Positions 23,963 to 31,276 of a stretch of 34,433 bases of DNA are shown piece by piece. The stretch comes from Halorubrum lipolyticum DSM 21995 (lineage in GTDB: Archaea; Halobacteriota; Halobacteria; Halobacteriales; Haloferacaceae), in assembly GCF_000337375.1 (NCBI RefSeq), contig NZ_AOJG01000006.1, positions 1 to 34,433 on the forward strand, written 5' to 3'. Position 1 is the stretch's first letter. The number at the start of each line of letters is the position of its first letter. The notes below the pieces were generated by a model, which was given only the letters and a program-made list of their open reading frames with translations, had not been told where the DNA came from and made no database searches. Position numbers and translations under genes: made by a program.

Positions 23963-24331
23963 TCACGCGATCCGGTCCGCGTACCGGCGAGCGAGCAGGA
24001 ACGCGGCGACCGCACAGACCGTGGCGAACGGGACGGCCGTGCCGACGCTCACAACGGCGCGAGCCGGGGGTACCGCGTACGAGACCGCGGCGGCGGCGAG
24101 CAGCGCGTACCCGAACGCGGCGGTTCCGAGAAGCGGCGGTCGAGCCCGCGGAGCGCGCCAGAGACGCGTCCACGTCGCGATTCCCGCCGCGACGCCCGCG
24201 ACGATCCCGATCGGGAGTCCGACGAGCGCCGAAAACGCGATCCGGGCCGCGAGGAGTTCGGTCAGGAGCGCGGCGACGGCGAGGAACGTCGTGAGCGCGA
24301 CGCCGAGCGCCGCGACGGGACGGGCGTTCAT
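23963..24331 (-). CDS. Hypothetical four-helix membrane protein
   Basis: The 122-residue Ala/Val-rich protein has four predicted membrane segments (about residues 6-26, 33-52, 68-87 and 94-114) joined by short Arg-containing loops (WTRLWRAPRARPP). No family is recognised. It is supported as a real gene by a clear minus-strand TATA, cttataaatag at 24352-24362, about 27 nt upstream of the ATG. It converges with azlD and lies 44 bp downstream of engB on the same strand, but its own promoter suggests separate transcription. Confidence 0.7.
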   Translation of the reverse strand: MNARPVAALGVALTTFLAVAALLTELLAARIAFSALVGLPIGIVAGVAAGIATWTRLWRAPRARPPLLGTAAFGYALLAAAAVSYAVPPARAVVSVGTAVPFATVCAVAAFLLARRYADRIA

Positions 24332-24375
24332 GCGACCCCGATCGTCGGCTCGCTATTTATAAGAGGAGGGCCGTC

Positions 24376-24996
24376 TCACGCGACGAACTTCAGCAGGTCG
24401 TCGCGGTTGTGCTCGTGGAACCGCGTGCGCAGGCACTCCTCCAACGCCTCGACGTCGCCGCGCTTCGCGCAGATCGGCGCGATCCGGTCGGACCACTGCT
24501 GCCACGGCGGGTAGAGCCCGAGGCGGTCGCAGATCTCGTCGAGTCGCTCGTCGAGGTCGTCGATCTTGTCGGTCTTGTTGACGGCGACGATGGGCTCGAC
24601 GCCCACGTCCTCGAGGAAGCCGTACATCTCCACGTCGTGGGGAATGTTCCCGCGCTCGGCGTGGCGGTCGATGATGTCGACGGCTGCCTTCCCGTCCATC
24701 ACGACGACGCCCGCCAGAATCGAGTCGGCGTTGTCCTCCAGGTAGTGAACGATGTTCGTCTTGATCGCCTCGCGGTGCTCCTCCTCGACGCCGGACATGA
24801 ACCCGAACCCGGGCAGGTCCGTGAACATGAAGCTCTCGCTGGCCCAGTCGAAGTGGTTCGGCTGGCGGGTGACCCCCGGCTTGCCGCCGGTCGAGAAGTC
24901 GTGACCCGTCAGCTCGCGCATCAGCGTGGACTTGCCGACGTTCGAGCGCCCCACGAGGACGACCTCGGCGTCGCGGTCCGGCCGGTCTTCGAACAT
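24376..24996 (-). CDS. engB: EngB-type GTP-binding protein (YihA family)
   Basis: The 206-residue GTPase has G1 [10 protein letters not shown] (about 15-24), a switch region with [12 protein letters not shown]3 DLPGFG (about 59-64), G4 NKTD (about 140-143) and a G5-like CAKRG. Bacterial EngB acts in large ribosomal subunit assembly; archaeal members presumably also act on ribosomes. The start [11 protein letters not shown] is fixed by the minus-strand TATA cttttaaacc (centre about 25024), 28 nt upstream. Twin identical hairpin repeats lie directly upstream of that promoter. Confidence 0.92.
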   Translation of the reverse strand: MFEDRPDRDAEVVLVGRSNVGKSTLMRELTGHDFSTGGKPGVTRQPNHFDWASESFMFTDLPGFGFMSGVEEEHREAIKTNIVHYLEDNADSILAGVVVMDGKAAVDIIDRHAERGNIPHDVEMYGFLEDVGVEPIVAVNKTDKIDDLDERLDEICDRLGLYPPWQQWSDRIAPICAKRGDVEALEECLRTRFHEHNRDDLLKFVA

Positions 24997-25030
24997 ACCC
25001 GTACGTGGGCGGTTGAGCGGTTTAAAAGGC

Positions 25031-25071
25031 GCGTCGCGGGACGCGTCAGCGGTTGCGTCGCGGGACGCGTC
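25031..25071. repeat. Twin 17-bp direct repeats, each a small hairpin, upstream of the engB promoter
   Basis: gcgtcgcgggacgcgtc occurs identically at 25031-25047 and 25055-25071, a period of 24 bp. Each copy can form a GCGTC/GACGC stem and contains the palindrome gacgcgtc. The pair begins 2 bp upstream of the engB TATA region and ends about 20 bp before the DUF4013 stop. It may be an operator for engB or a terminator for the DUF4013 gene. Confidence 0.7.
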
Positions 25072-25092
25072 GACCGTCGTTTCGAAGCCGCC

Positions 25093-25803
25093 TCAGTACG
25101 CGAGGTCGTCGTCGCCGACGGCGCCGGCGTCGCCGACCGAGCCCGTCTCGATCCGGTCGTTCACGCTCGCGAACGCAGAACCGAACATCCGGAACACCGC
25201 GACCTGCCCGTAGAACTGGACGAAGGGGACGAGCAGGAGGCCGATGACGGTCACCGAGAGCACCGCGGTGACGATCCAGATGACCATCGCGACGACGATG
25301 GGCATCAGCACCGCGACGAGGTACTCCGTGCTGAACAGCGTGGGCTTCAGCAGGTCGATGTCGAACGCGGCGCTCATCTCCCCGCGGGCCGCGTACGCCG
25401 TCAGCCCGGCCGGAACCGCGTAGTAGATGAGGAACAGCACGGGGATGAACGCCAGCGCGAGCAGGAGGCCGACGACTCCGATGAGCGCGCCCGCGTCGCC
25501 GCCGATCCCGGCGCCGGCCCCGAACACGACCGTCACGAGAAGCGTGTACGCGACCACCGGGACGATCACGTACGCGAGCGTGATCACCGACCCGATGATC
25601 CCCTTCATCAGGAGGTCGCCCCACTCGTCGAACTCCGGCGGCACGTCGTCGCCGCCGACCGTCCGTTCGAGCACGCGAACGAGGTAGCCGACGATGACGA
25701 ACGCCGGGAGGAGGAGCACCGAGAGGAAGCCCAGTACGCCGCCGATGATTATCCGTCCGATCCAGTCGCCGCGAACCGGGTACGAGAGTCCGTCTTCGAG
25801 CAT
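25093..25803 (-). CDS. DUF4013 family membrane protein
   Basis: The 236-residue protein shows the DUF4013 pattern: DGLSYPVRGDWIGRIIIGGV at the start, then GYLVRVLERTVGGDDVPPEF, WGDLLMKGIIGSVITLAYVI and LKPTLFSTEYL. There are about five or six long hydrophobic segments and a short acidic C-terminus. Function is unknown, but the family is common in archaeal and bacterial membranes. The ATG at 25803 is preferred over 25821 because the strong minus-strand TATA tttatatatc is centred at 25829, 26 nt upstream. The gene diverges from the cyclo-ligase-like gene. Confidence 0.85.
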   Translation of the reverse strand: MLEDGLSYPVRGDWIGRIIIGGVLGFLSVLLLPAFVIVGYLVRVLERTVGGDDVPPEFDEWGDLLMKGIIGSVITLAYVIVPVVAYTLLVTVVFGAGAGIGGDAGALIGVVGLLLALAFIPVLFLIYYAVPAGLTAYAARGEMSAAFDIDLLKPTLFSTEYLVAVLMPIVVAMVIWIVTAVLSVTVIGLLLVPFVQFYGQVAVFRMFGSAFASVNDRIETGSVGDAGAVGDDDLAY

Positions 25804-25919
25804 GGATGAATTCACACGCATCTGATATATAAACGCCCCGGTAATTCATCGATCGAGAGATGAAACCGCGGCGGACGCGAGTTCGGGGACTACTTGTCAC
25901 CGGGCTTCCTGTTTCGACC

Positions 25920-26810
25920 ATGGACAAACAGGCCGTCCGCGAGGCCGTCTGGGACGCCTTCGAGGCGGGCGACCAGGCGCGGTTCCCGTTCCCGTCCCGC
26001 GACCGGATCCCGAACTTCGCCGGCGCCGACGCCGCGTGCGAGCGGCTGACCGACACCGACGCGTGGGCGGCGGCGTCGACGCTGAAGTGCAACCCCGACG
26101 CGCCGCAGCTCCCCGTGCGACGCGCCGCGCTCCGCGACGGGAAGACGGTGTACGTCGCCCAGCCGCGGCTCCGCGACGCCGACCCCTTCCTCCGGCTCGA
26201 CCCGGAGGCCATCGAGGCCGACGACGACGCCGATATCGACGACGCCACCACCGTCTCGGGCATCTCGACGCACGGCACCCCGGTCGCGCCCGAGGACGTG
26301 CCGCACGTCGACCTCGTGGTCGCCGGCTCGGTAGGCGTCACGACCGACGGTACCCGGATCGGGAAGGGCGAGGGGTACAGCGACCTGGAGTGGGGCGTGC
26401 TCAGCGAGCTCGGCGCCGTCGACAGAGAGGCGCAAAGCGCCTCTAGCGGCGAGGGACAGCGTCCCTCGGGCAACCGGGCTTCGCCCGGTGACAGTCGGAC
26501 GCAGTCCGACGACAGTGAGGCGCTCCGCGCTAGCAGCCGGACGCAGTCCGACGACCACGCGACCGTCGTGGCGACCACGGTCCACGAGCTGTCGGTCCTC
26601 GACGGTCCCGAGTCACCGATCGCGGACCCCGGCGAGCTTCCAGGGCCCGACGCCCACGACGTCCCCCTCGATCTGGTGGTGACTCCGGAACGAACGATTC
26701 GGACCGAGACGCCCTACGCGCGTCCGGAGGGGATCGACTGGGACGCGCTCGACGACGAGACGTTGGACGAGATTCCGGTGTTGGCCGAGCGCGCGCCGGA
26801 GGGGAGGTGA
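25920..26810 (+). CDS. 5-formyltetrahydrofolate cyclo-ligase family protein with in-frame hairpin-array insertion
   Basis: The 296-residue protein resembles archaeal MTHFS-like proteins: RFPFPSRDRIPNFAGADAA near the N-terminus, TVYVAQPRL, DLVVAGSVGVTTDGTRIG followed by KGEGYSDLEWGVL, and VPLDLVVTPERTIRTE near the end. The enzyme family converts 5-formyl-THF to 5,10-methenyl-THF using ATP. Residues about 169-212 (Arg, Ser, Asp, Gly, Gln-rich; for example SRTQSDDSEALRASSRTQSD) interrupt the family sequence between GVLSELGAVD and HATVVATTVHEL. They are encoded by consecutive DNA palindromes at 26426-26552. The insertion keeps the frame. Without it, length would match the usual 240-255. The start MDKQAVREAV fits a weak TATA about 28 nt upstream (gactactt); an upstream ATG at 25860 is rejected. 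Confidence 0.82.
   Translation: MDKQAVREAVWDAFEAGDQARFPFPSRDRIPNFAGADAACERLTDTDAWAAASTLKCNPDAPQLPVRRAALRDGKTVYVAQPRLRDADPFLRLDPEAIEADDDADIDDATTVSGISTHGTPVAPEDVPHVDLVVAGSVGVTTDGTRIGKGEGYSDLEWGVLSELGAVDREAQSASSGEGQRPSGNRASPGDSRTQSDDSEALRASSRTQSDDHATVVATTVHELSVLDGPESPIADPGELPGPDAHDVPLDLVVTPERTIRTETPYARPEGIDWDALDDETLDEIPVLAERAPEGR
26426..26552. repeat. Array of six short palindromes inside a coding gene
   Basis: Stems and loops in order are as follows. 26426-26444: agaggcgc with loop aaa, 8 bp. 26450-26468: cgagggac with loop agc, 8 bp. 26473-26489: accgggc with loop ttc, 7 bp. 26494-26510: gtcggac with loop gca, 7 bp. 26517-26533: gaggcgc with loop tcc, right arm degenerate. 26536-26552: gccggac with loop gca, one mismatch. 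An 18-bp direct repeat (cggacgcagtccgacgac) at 26496-26513 and 26538-26555 shows a 42-bp (14-codon) duplication. The array has no stop codon in the gene's frame. Confidence 0.92.
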
Positions 26811-26854
26811 GTGGAGGCGGCGCGGAGACGCGCTCGGCTCGCTGAGTCGATCGC

Positions 26855-27055
26855 TCAGTCCGCTCGCGGCGCCGGCGCCGACCGCTCCGTCCGGTGGTCG
26901 GCGACGTGGCCGCACTCCGGACAGACGATGGTGCGCTCGTCGCCGTCGCTGACGACGAGCCACCCCTCGGAGACGGGGTTCTCGAAGCTGCACTCTACAC
27001 AGAACAGGACCGACTTCCCGCGGGAGGACCCGGGACCGCTGGCGTCTGCGTTCAT
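26855..27055 (-). CDS. Small zinc-ribbon protein (two CxxC motifs)
   Basis: The 66-residue protein has LFCVECSFENP and VCPECGHVADH, two C-x2-C pairs that form a probable zinc ribbon, with a Gly/Ser-rich N-terminus and an Ala/Pro-rich tail. Haloarchaea encode many such mini zinc-finger proteins, some affecting motility or biofilm; the role of this one is unknown. The start MNADASGPGS at 27055 is chosen over a longer in-frame start because the minus-strand TATA cttatac (27077-27083) is about 25 nt upstream. Confidence 0.78.
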   Translation of the reverse strand: MNADASGPGSSRGKSVLFCVECSFENPVSEGWLVVSDGDERTIVCPECGHVADHRTERSAPAPRAD

Positions 27056-27227
27056 GGTTCCTCTCAGTATCCGGAGGTATAAGGGTCTTTTTCGACCTGA
27101 TCGATCGGTATGATCCGTATTCACACGCGCATTCTGTTCAGAAATTCGTACAAAACGGATCGTCCGTCTCGATTTTCCGACTTTTACTGATCGCAGTCGC
27201 CTCCGACCCCGCCCGTTTCGGACGTTC

Positions 27228-28322
27228 CTATCGCGCGAGCGGCATGTTGTAGCTCGTCTCTTCCTCCATCACGAGCTCCCACGTCGCCTCGCACTCGCAG
27301 GACACCTGCTCGAAGACGCTCGGGTCCTGTCGCTTGTCGAAGTCCTTGATCGCGGTCTGGACGCGGTCGTCGCACTCCCCGCAGTTGTGCGCGCCGCGGT
27401 CGGAGCCGTGCCCGACCGGGTCGGAGACGACGATGGCGTCGACGTCTGCGGTCTCCTCGAGGACGTGCGCGACCGACCAGAGCCACGGCGGGCGGTACCC
27501 CCCCTCGAAGAACAGCTCGTCGACCATCGTGTACCGCTGGACGTTCGTCGGGTTCATCGAGACGGTGTGGCAGCCGTCCACGTCGGCGCAGCGACGGATC
27601 GAGTCGATCATGTCGGCCGCGGCCTCCGGCTCCGCGAGGAAGGGCGGCTTCATCAGGAGGTACGCCTTGATCCCCACGTCGGCCGGGAAGTCGTCGTCCG
27701 CGGCGGCCGCCTCCGCGCAGGCCTCCTCGAAGTCCGAGAAGTCGAAGTACTTGTTGACGCAGTCGTGGCGGACGCGGTCGGTCGCGGTCTCCAGCCCGAC
27801 CGCCACGTCGGTCGCGATGCCGTGGTCCGCGAAGTCGCCGATCTTCTCCCGACTGACGAAGTCCGGCAGCGACTCGACGACGATCCGGTCGCGCTCGGCG
27901 AACGTCTCGGCGATGGCCCGGCGGGTCTCGGCGGGCACCTCGCGCTCGTCGAGGAAGGAGCCGGAGGTGTAGATCTTGATCAGCTCGGCGGGGGCCTCCG
28001 CCTCCTCGCGCTCGTGGTCGAGGCAGACCTCGATCTGGTTCATCAGCGCCTCGTGGCTCACGCTCCCGCCCTCGACCGACTCCGCGACGTAGCCGCACAT
28101 CGTGCAGCCGCCGGCGCGGGCCCACCGGCAGCCGCCGGTGTTGAGGATGATCGTGAGGGAGTTCACGACGCCGTCGGGCGTGTTGTCCTCGTCGATCCAC
28201 ACGCGGGTCGGCTGCGTCGGGTCGTACGTCTCCGAGCGCTCGGCGCGGATGTCGCGCATCACGGCGTTGTGCGCGTCCATCCCGCGCCCCTGCTCGTACG
28301 CGTCGGGGCTCGGCTTGCTCAT
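27228..28322 (-). CDS. raSEA: Archaeosine synthase radical SAM subunit RaSEA
   Basis: The 364-residue radical SAM protein carries NTGGCRWARAGGCTMCGYV, giving C-x7-C-x2-C for the 4Fe-4S cluster. This and the flanking TRVWIDEDN, IYTSGSFLDEREVP and GLETATDRVRHDCVNKYF are typical of the TIGR01210-type RaSEA family. RaSEA works with ArcS to convert a lysine adduct of preQ0 at tRNA position 15 into archaeosine. Extra cysteines near the C-terminus (HNCGECDDR, VSCECEATW) may bind a second metal or cluster. The start MSKPSPDAYEQ is supported by a TATA-like gctttacgc (minus strand, centre about 28349) 27 nt upstream; an extension to 28454 is rejected. Confidence 0.9.
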   Translation of the reverse strand: MSKPSPDAYEQGRGMDAHNAVMRDIRAERSETYDPTQPTRVWIDEDNTPDGVVNSLTIILNTGGCRWARAGGCTMCGYVAESVEGGSVSHEALMNQIEVCLDHEREEAEAPAELIKIYTSGSFLDEREVPAETRRAIAETFAERDRIVVESLPDFVSREKIGDFADHGIATDVAVGLETATDRVRHDCVNKYFDFSDFEEACAEAAAADDDFPADVGIKAYLLMKPPFLAEPEAAADMIDSIRRCADVDGCHTVSMNPTNVQRYTMVDELFFEGGYRPPWLWSVAHVLEETADVDAIVVSDPVGHGSDRGAHNCGECDDRVQTAIKDFDKRQDPSVFEQVSCECEATWELVMEEETSYNMPLAR

Positions 28323-28482
28323 TACCGGAGGGAGCGGCCGAGCGCGTAAAGCCGTGTCGTCATCGCGGACCACCGAGCGGGGATCGAACACGGCGGAGCC
28401 CGGGGTCCCACCCGGTCGCGACCCGCGGCCCGCGACCGCGACGTGTCGAGGCAATCTCCGATAGATATGGTGCGCCCATTAC

Positions 28483-28515
28483 ATATATTATCTAATATAT
28501 AGAAAGATTTTATAA
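28483..28515 (+). promoter_or_regulatory. Promoter of the 5'-nucleotidase-like gene with an 18-bp AT palindrome
   Basis: The sequence atatattatctaatatat (28483-28500) is a perfect inverted repeat with 8-bp arms and a 2-bp centre. A TATA box, tttataaa, follows at 28508-28515, about 25 nt before the ATG at 28536. The palindrome sits where a regulator would affect TFB/TBP binding. Because the gene encodes a phosphoesterase, phosphate control is a reasonable guess only. Confidence 0.6.
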
Positions 28516-28535
28516 ATAACGCTAAATGAAAGAAG

Positions 28536-30461
28536 ATGATGTCACGGAACCGTGACTACGGTCGGCGCGAGGTGCTTCGAGCGGGTGGAATCGTACTCGG
28601 CGGATCGGTCCTTTCCGGGTCGGCGGCGGCCGCCGACGGCGACGGGTCGACGACGCTGACGCTGCTGTCGTACAACGACGTTCAGACGGCCGCCGCGGAG
28701 GACAAGAAATTCCCGCGGCTGGTGACGCTCATCGAGCAGCGCCGGGCGGCCGCCGACGGACCGGTCGTCGTGGTCGGCGGGGGCGACCAGATCGGTCCGC
28801 ACGCGCTCAGTCCCGTCTCGCAGTGGCGCGCGCCGGTCGACGTGCTCAACGAGGTCGGACCGGACGCCGACGTGATCGGGAACCACGAGTTCGACTACGG
28901 GCTCGACGCCGTCTCCGACGTGACGGAGGACTCCGACTTCCCGTGGCTGGCGACCAACCTCGTGGACAGCGACACCGGCGAGGCGTTCGACGGCACGGAG
29001 TCGACGCGGGTCGTCGAGCAGGATGGCGTCAGTGTCGGCATCATCGGTCTCGTGGACGAGGGCGCGACGTTCGGCAAGACGAACATCGAGTTCAACGAGC
29101 GCGGGCTCACCCTCGAGGACTACACCGAGACGGGGCCCGCCGAGGCGAAGCGACTCAAGGAGGATGAGGGCGTCGACGTCGTCGTCGCCCTCGCGCACAC
29201 GGGCGTCCCAGACGCCGAGGCGCTCGCCGAGGCCGACGCGGACGACGACATCGACGTCGTGGTCGTGGGCGACGACGAACTGGAGTACCCGCCGGCGGAG
29301 GTCAGCGGGTCGATCGTCTCCGAGGCGCAGGCTCGCGCGAACTTCCTCAGCGAGATCACGCTGACCGTCGCCGACGGCGCCGTCACCTCGTGGGAGGGTG
29401 AGCTGATCCCCGTGACGGACGACATCGAGAAGGATCCCACCGCCTCCGACATCATCAACGACTACCGCGCGGAGGTGAGCCTCGACTCGCCGGTCGTGGA
29501 GACGGAGACGGCGCTTGACGCCACGTTCTCCTCGAACTACCACCGGGAGACCAACTACGGCAACCTGATCACCGACGCGATGCGCGAGCGGGCCGACGCC
29601 GACGTGGCGATCACGAACGCCGGCGGCATCCGCTCGGACTCGGTGTACGGCCCCGGCGAGATCACCGGCGGCGACGTGTTCAACACCCTCCCGTTCCCGA
29701 ACACGCTGGTCACGCTGGAGCTCACCGGCGACGAGCTCGTGGAGACGCTGGAGAGTCAGATCGTCACGCTGGAGAGCGGCGGCGGGCAGGAGTTCGGCGA
29801 GGAGGTGACCCAGCAGGTCAGCGGCGTGCGCTTCGAGTGGGTCCCCCACGACGACGCGGACGAGCTGGTCCGCGACGTGCGCGTGGGCGGCGAGCCGCTC
29901 GACGGCGACGCCACCTACGAGGTGGCCGTCAACAGCTTCATGGCCGGCGGCGGCAGCGGCTACCCGCTCGGGGACAAGCCGGTGCTCGCGGAGACGGGCG
30001 AGCTGCTCGCGACGACCGTCGTCGACTACCTGGAGGGGAAGGGAACTATCGCCCCTCGCGTCGAGGGGCGCATGCAGCGCGTCGACCGCGACCTGCCCGA
30101 CGCGTCCGTCACGGTCGACGGGAACGGCAAGGTCGTCTGCCAGTTCGACGCGCCCGACGACGTCGAGTCCGTCGCCGAGGACACCGTCGACGTGTGGGCG
30201 CTCGACGGCGAGCACCTCGGGGCCGAGAAGGTCGTCTTCGACGCGGACGAGCGGACGCTGGTCGTCCGCGTCGACGACGGCGACCTCGCGGAGACGGTCG
30301 GGGACGCGGACGACGGCGACGAGATCCCCCTCGACCTCTACGCCGAGTACGAGTCGAGCGAGTTCGACCACGTGTACTTCGAGCGCTCGCGGCTGAACGC
30401 CGACGTGGAGGCCGTCGTCGAGCAGCGCGGTCGCGGCCGTAACGCTCTCGCGGCGCGCTAA
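28536..30461 (+). CDS. Exported 5'-nucleotidase/UshA-like metallophosphoesterase
   Basis: The 641-residue protein has a Tat-type signal (GRREVLRAGGIVLGG, about 9-33). Its calcineurin-like phosphoesterase domain contains SYND48, GGGDQ with D84, GNHEFDYG with N116/H117, and H221 in ALAHTG. The 5'-nucleotidase C-terminal domain starts near 345 (TNYGNLITDAM, ITNAGGIRSD, FPNTLVTLELTGDEL). A further C-terminal region of about 120 residues (from about 520) lacks a clear domain. It probably hydrolyses nucleotides or other phosphate esters outside the cell. Two usual metal-site motifs are altered: D-x-H is D48-x-Q50 and GHxH is GDDE (245-248). ATG 28539 is an equally possible start. Confidence 0.85.
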   Translation: MMSRNRDYGRREVLRAGGIVLGGSVLSGSAAAADGDGSTTLTLLSYNDVQTAAAEDKKFPRLVTLIEQRRAAADGPVVVVGGGDQIGPHALSPVSQWRAPVDVLNEVGPDADVIGNHEFDYGLDAVSDVTEDSDFPWLATNLVDSDTGEAFDGTESTRVVEQDGVSVGIIGLVDEGATFGKTNIEFNERGLTLEDYTETGPAEAKRLKEDEGVDVVVALAHTGVPDAEALAEADADDDIDVVVVGDDELEYPPAEVSGSIVSEAQARANFLSEITLTVADGAVTSWEGELIPVTDDIEKDPTASDIINDYRAEVSLDSPVVETETALDATFSSNYHRETNYGNLITDAMRERADADVAITNAGGIRSDSVYGPGEITGGDVFNTLPFPNTLVTLELTGDELVETLESQIVTLESGGGQEFGEEVTQQVSGVRFEWVPHDDADELVRDVRVGGEPLDGDATYEVAVNSFMAGGGSGYPLGDKPVLAETGELLATTVVDYLEGKGTIAPRVEGRMQRVDRDLPDASVTVDGNGKVVCQFDAPDDVESVAEDTVDVWALDGEHLGAEKVVFDADERTLVVRVDDGDLAETVGDADDGDEIPLDLYAEYESSEFDHVYFERSRLNADVEAVVEQRGRGRNALAAR

Positions 30462-30477
30462 CGGGCGCCGATCGGGC

Positions 30478-31050
30478 TCACCGGGAGCCCCGTTCGGCCG
30501 AACGAGACCGCCAGAGCGCCTGCCCTCCCGCACCGATGCCCGCTCCGAGCGCGTTGACGGCGGCGTCGCCCCACGCGAACGACCGCCACGGGATCGGCGC
30601 CTGCACGAGTTCGATCCCGAATCCGAACGCGACCGCCGCGGCGGCCGCGAGGAGGAGCCCGCGCCGACCCCGCCCGATCGCGCGGCTCGCGAGCACCGTC
30701 AGAACGGCGTAGCCGACGAGGTGGAAGGGGTCGGTGAAGCCGACCTCGACGGGGAACGCGCCGACGATTCCGGCTCCCGTGCCGCCGACATCGCTTCCGC
30801 CGCCCGCCCCGCCGCCCGGCGCGACCCACGACACCGGGATCAGCGACGCGACGAGGAGTGCCAGCCCGAACGCCGCGGTGCCGGTCCACCGGTCGCTCCG
30901 GCCGTCGGCGTCGGTGTCGCGCTCAGCGTCGCCGTCGCGCTCAGCGTCGCCGTCGCGCTCGTCGTCGTCGTCGCGCTCGTCGTCGCCGTCGGTGTCGCGG
31001 TCGAGACCGATCACGCGCTGCAGTTCTCGCCCCTCGAAGTTAGCGGTCAC
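30478..31050 (-). CDS. VanZ-like family membrane protein with acidic repeat tail
   Basis: The 190-residue protein has a charged N-terminal region (about 17-53) of repeated RDGDAE-like units, then three or four membrane segments. These include ALLVASLIPVSWVAPG, FHLVGYAVLTVLASRAIGRG and VAFGFGIELVQAPIPWRSFA followed by WGDAAVNALG. The GIELVQ...R...WGDAAVNALG pattern is the VanZ-like signature, a family of unknown biochemical role first linked to teicoplanin resistance. The start is a GTG at 31050; no clear TATA is seen, so a shorter start cannot be excluded. The acidic repeats come from an 18-bp DNA tandem repeat. Confidence 0.8.
   Translation of the reverse strand: MTANFEGRELQRVIGLDRDTDGDDERDDDDERDGDAERDGDAERDTDADGRSDRWTGTAAFGLALLVASLIPVSWVAPGGGAGGGSDVGGTGAGIVGAFPVEVGFTDPFHLVGYAVLTVLASRAIGRGRRGLLLAAAAAVAFGFGIELVQAPIPWRSFAWGDAAVNALGAGIGAGGQALWRSRSAERGSR
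30916..30984. repeat. Coding tandem repeat, about four 15-18-bp units
   Basis: gtcgcgctcagcgtcgcc occurs at 30916-30933 and 30934-30951, followed by variant units at 30952-30966 (15 bp) and 30967-30984. All units keep the frame of the VanZ-like gene on the minus strand and encode its Asp/Glu/Arg-rich N-terminal tail. Copy number probably varies among strains. Confidence 0.8.
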
Positions 31051-31181
31051 GGAGCGGACGCGTCGCCCCCGGTACGCCGGCCGCGCCGAAACCGCTCGGC
31101 AGTACGGCGGCCGCTTCGAGCGTCGGAAGACCGGCTACCCCCGCTTCAGCCGGCGATTTTCTTCCCAGCTCTCACGGTCGT

Positions 31182-31266
31182 TATTTATATATCGTGAGGA
31201 CGACCACGGGCCACAGACGTAACCGGTAGTCGTTTCGCTCGGAGGTGAACAACTAACTCGCTCCGG
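31182..31266 (+). promoter_or_regulatory. aor promoter and leader with a possibly sequestered Shine-Dalgarno
   Basis: A TATA box, tatttatata, at 31182-31191 predicts a transcript start near 31213. The leader holds a perfect GGAGGTGA at 31241-31248, but the first in-frame ATG is 28 nt further on. CGGAG (31240-31244) can pair with CTCCG (31261-31265), hiding the SD core. The stem is short, so this is a weak structural prediction. Confidence 0.4.
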
Positions 31267-31276
31267 TCCATCTATA

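Noticed and set aside
25860-25919. Upstream start for the cyclo-ligase-like gene
   Set aside because: It would add a basic stretch (MKPRRTRVRG) not typical of haloarchaeal proteins; the ATG at 25920 matches family length.
26426-26552. CRISPR array
   Set aside because: Units are short palindromes without unique spacers of constant length, lie inside a coding frame, and have no cas genes nearby.
28323-28454. N-terminal extension of RaSEA to 28454
   Set aside because: The extension is Arg/Gly/Pro-rich and spans a TATA-like element that places the start at 28322.
28542-30533. A 663-codon open frame antisense to the 5'-nucleotidase-like gene
   Set aside because: It mirrors the GC-rich third positions of the real gene, is rich in Val/Arg/Leu without domains, and has no promoter. 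The sense strand has clear motifs.
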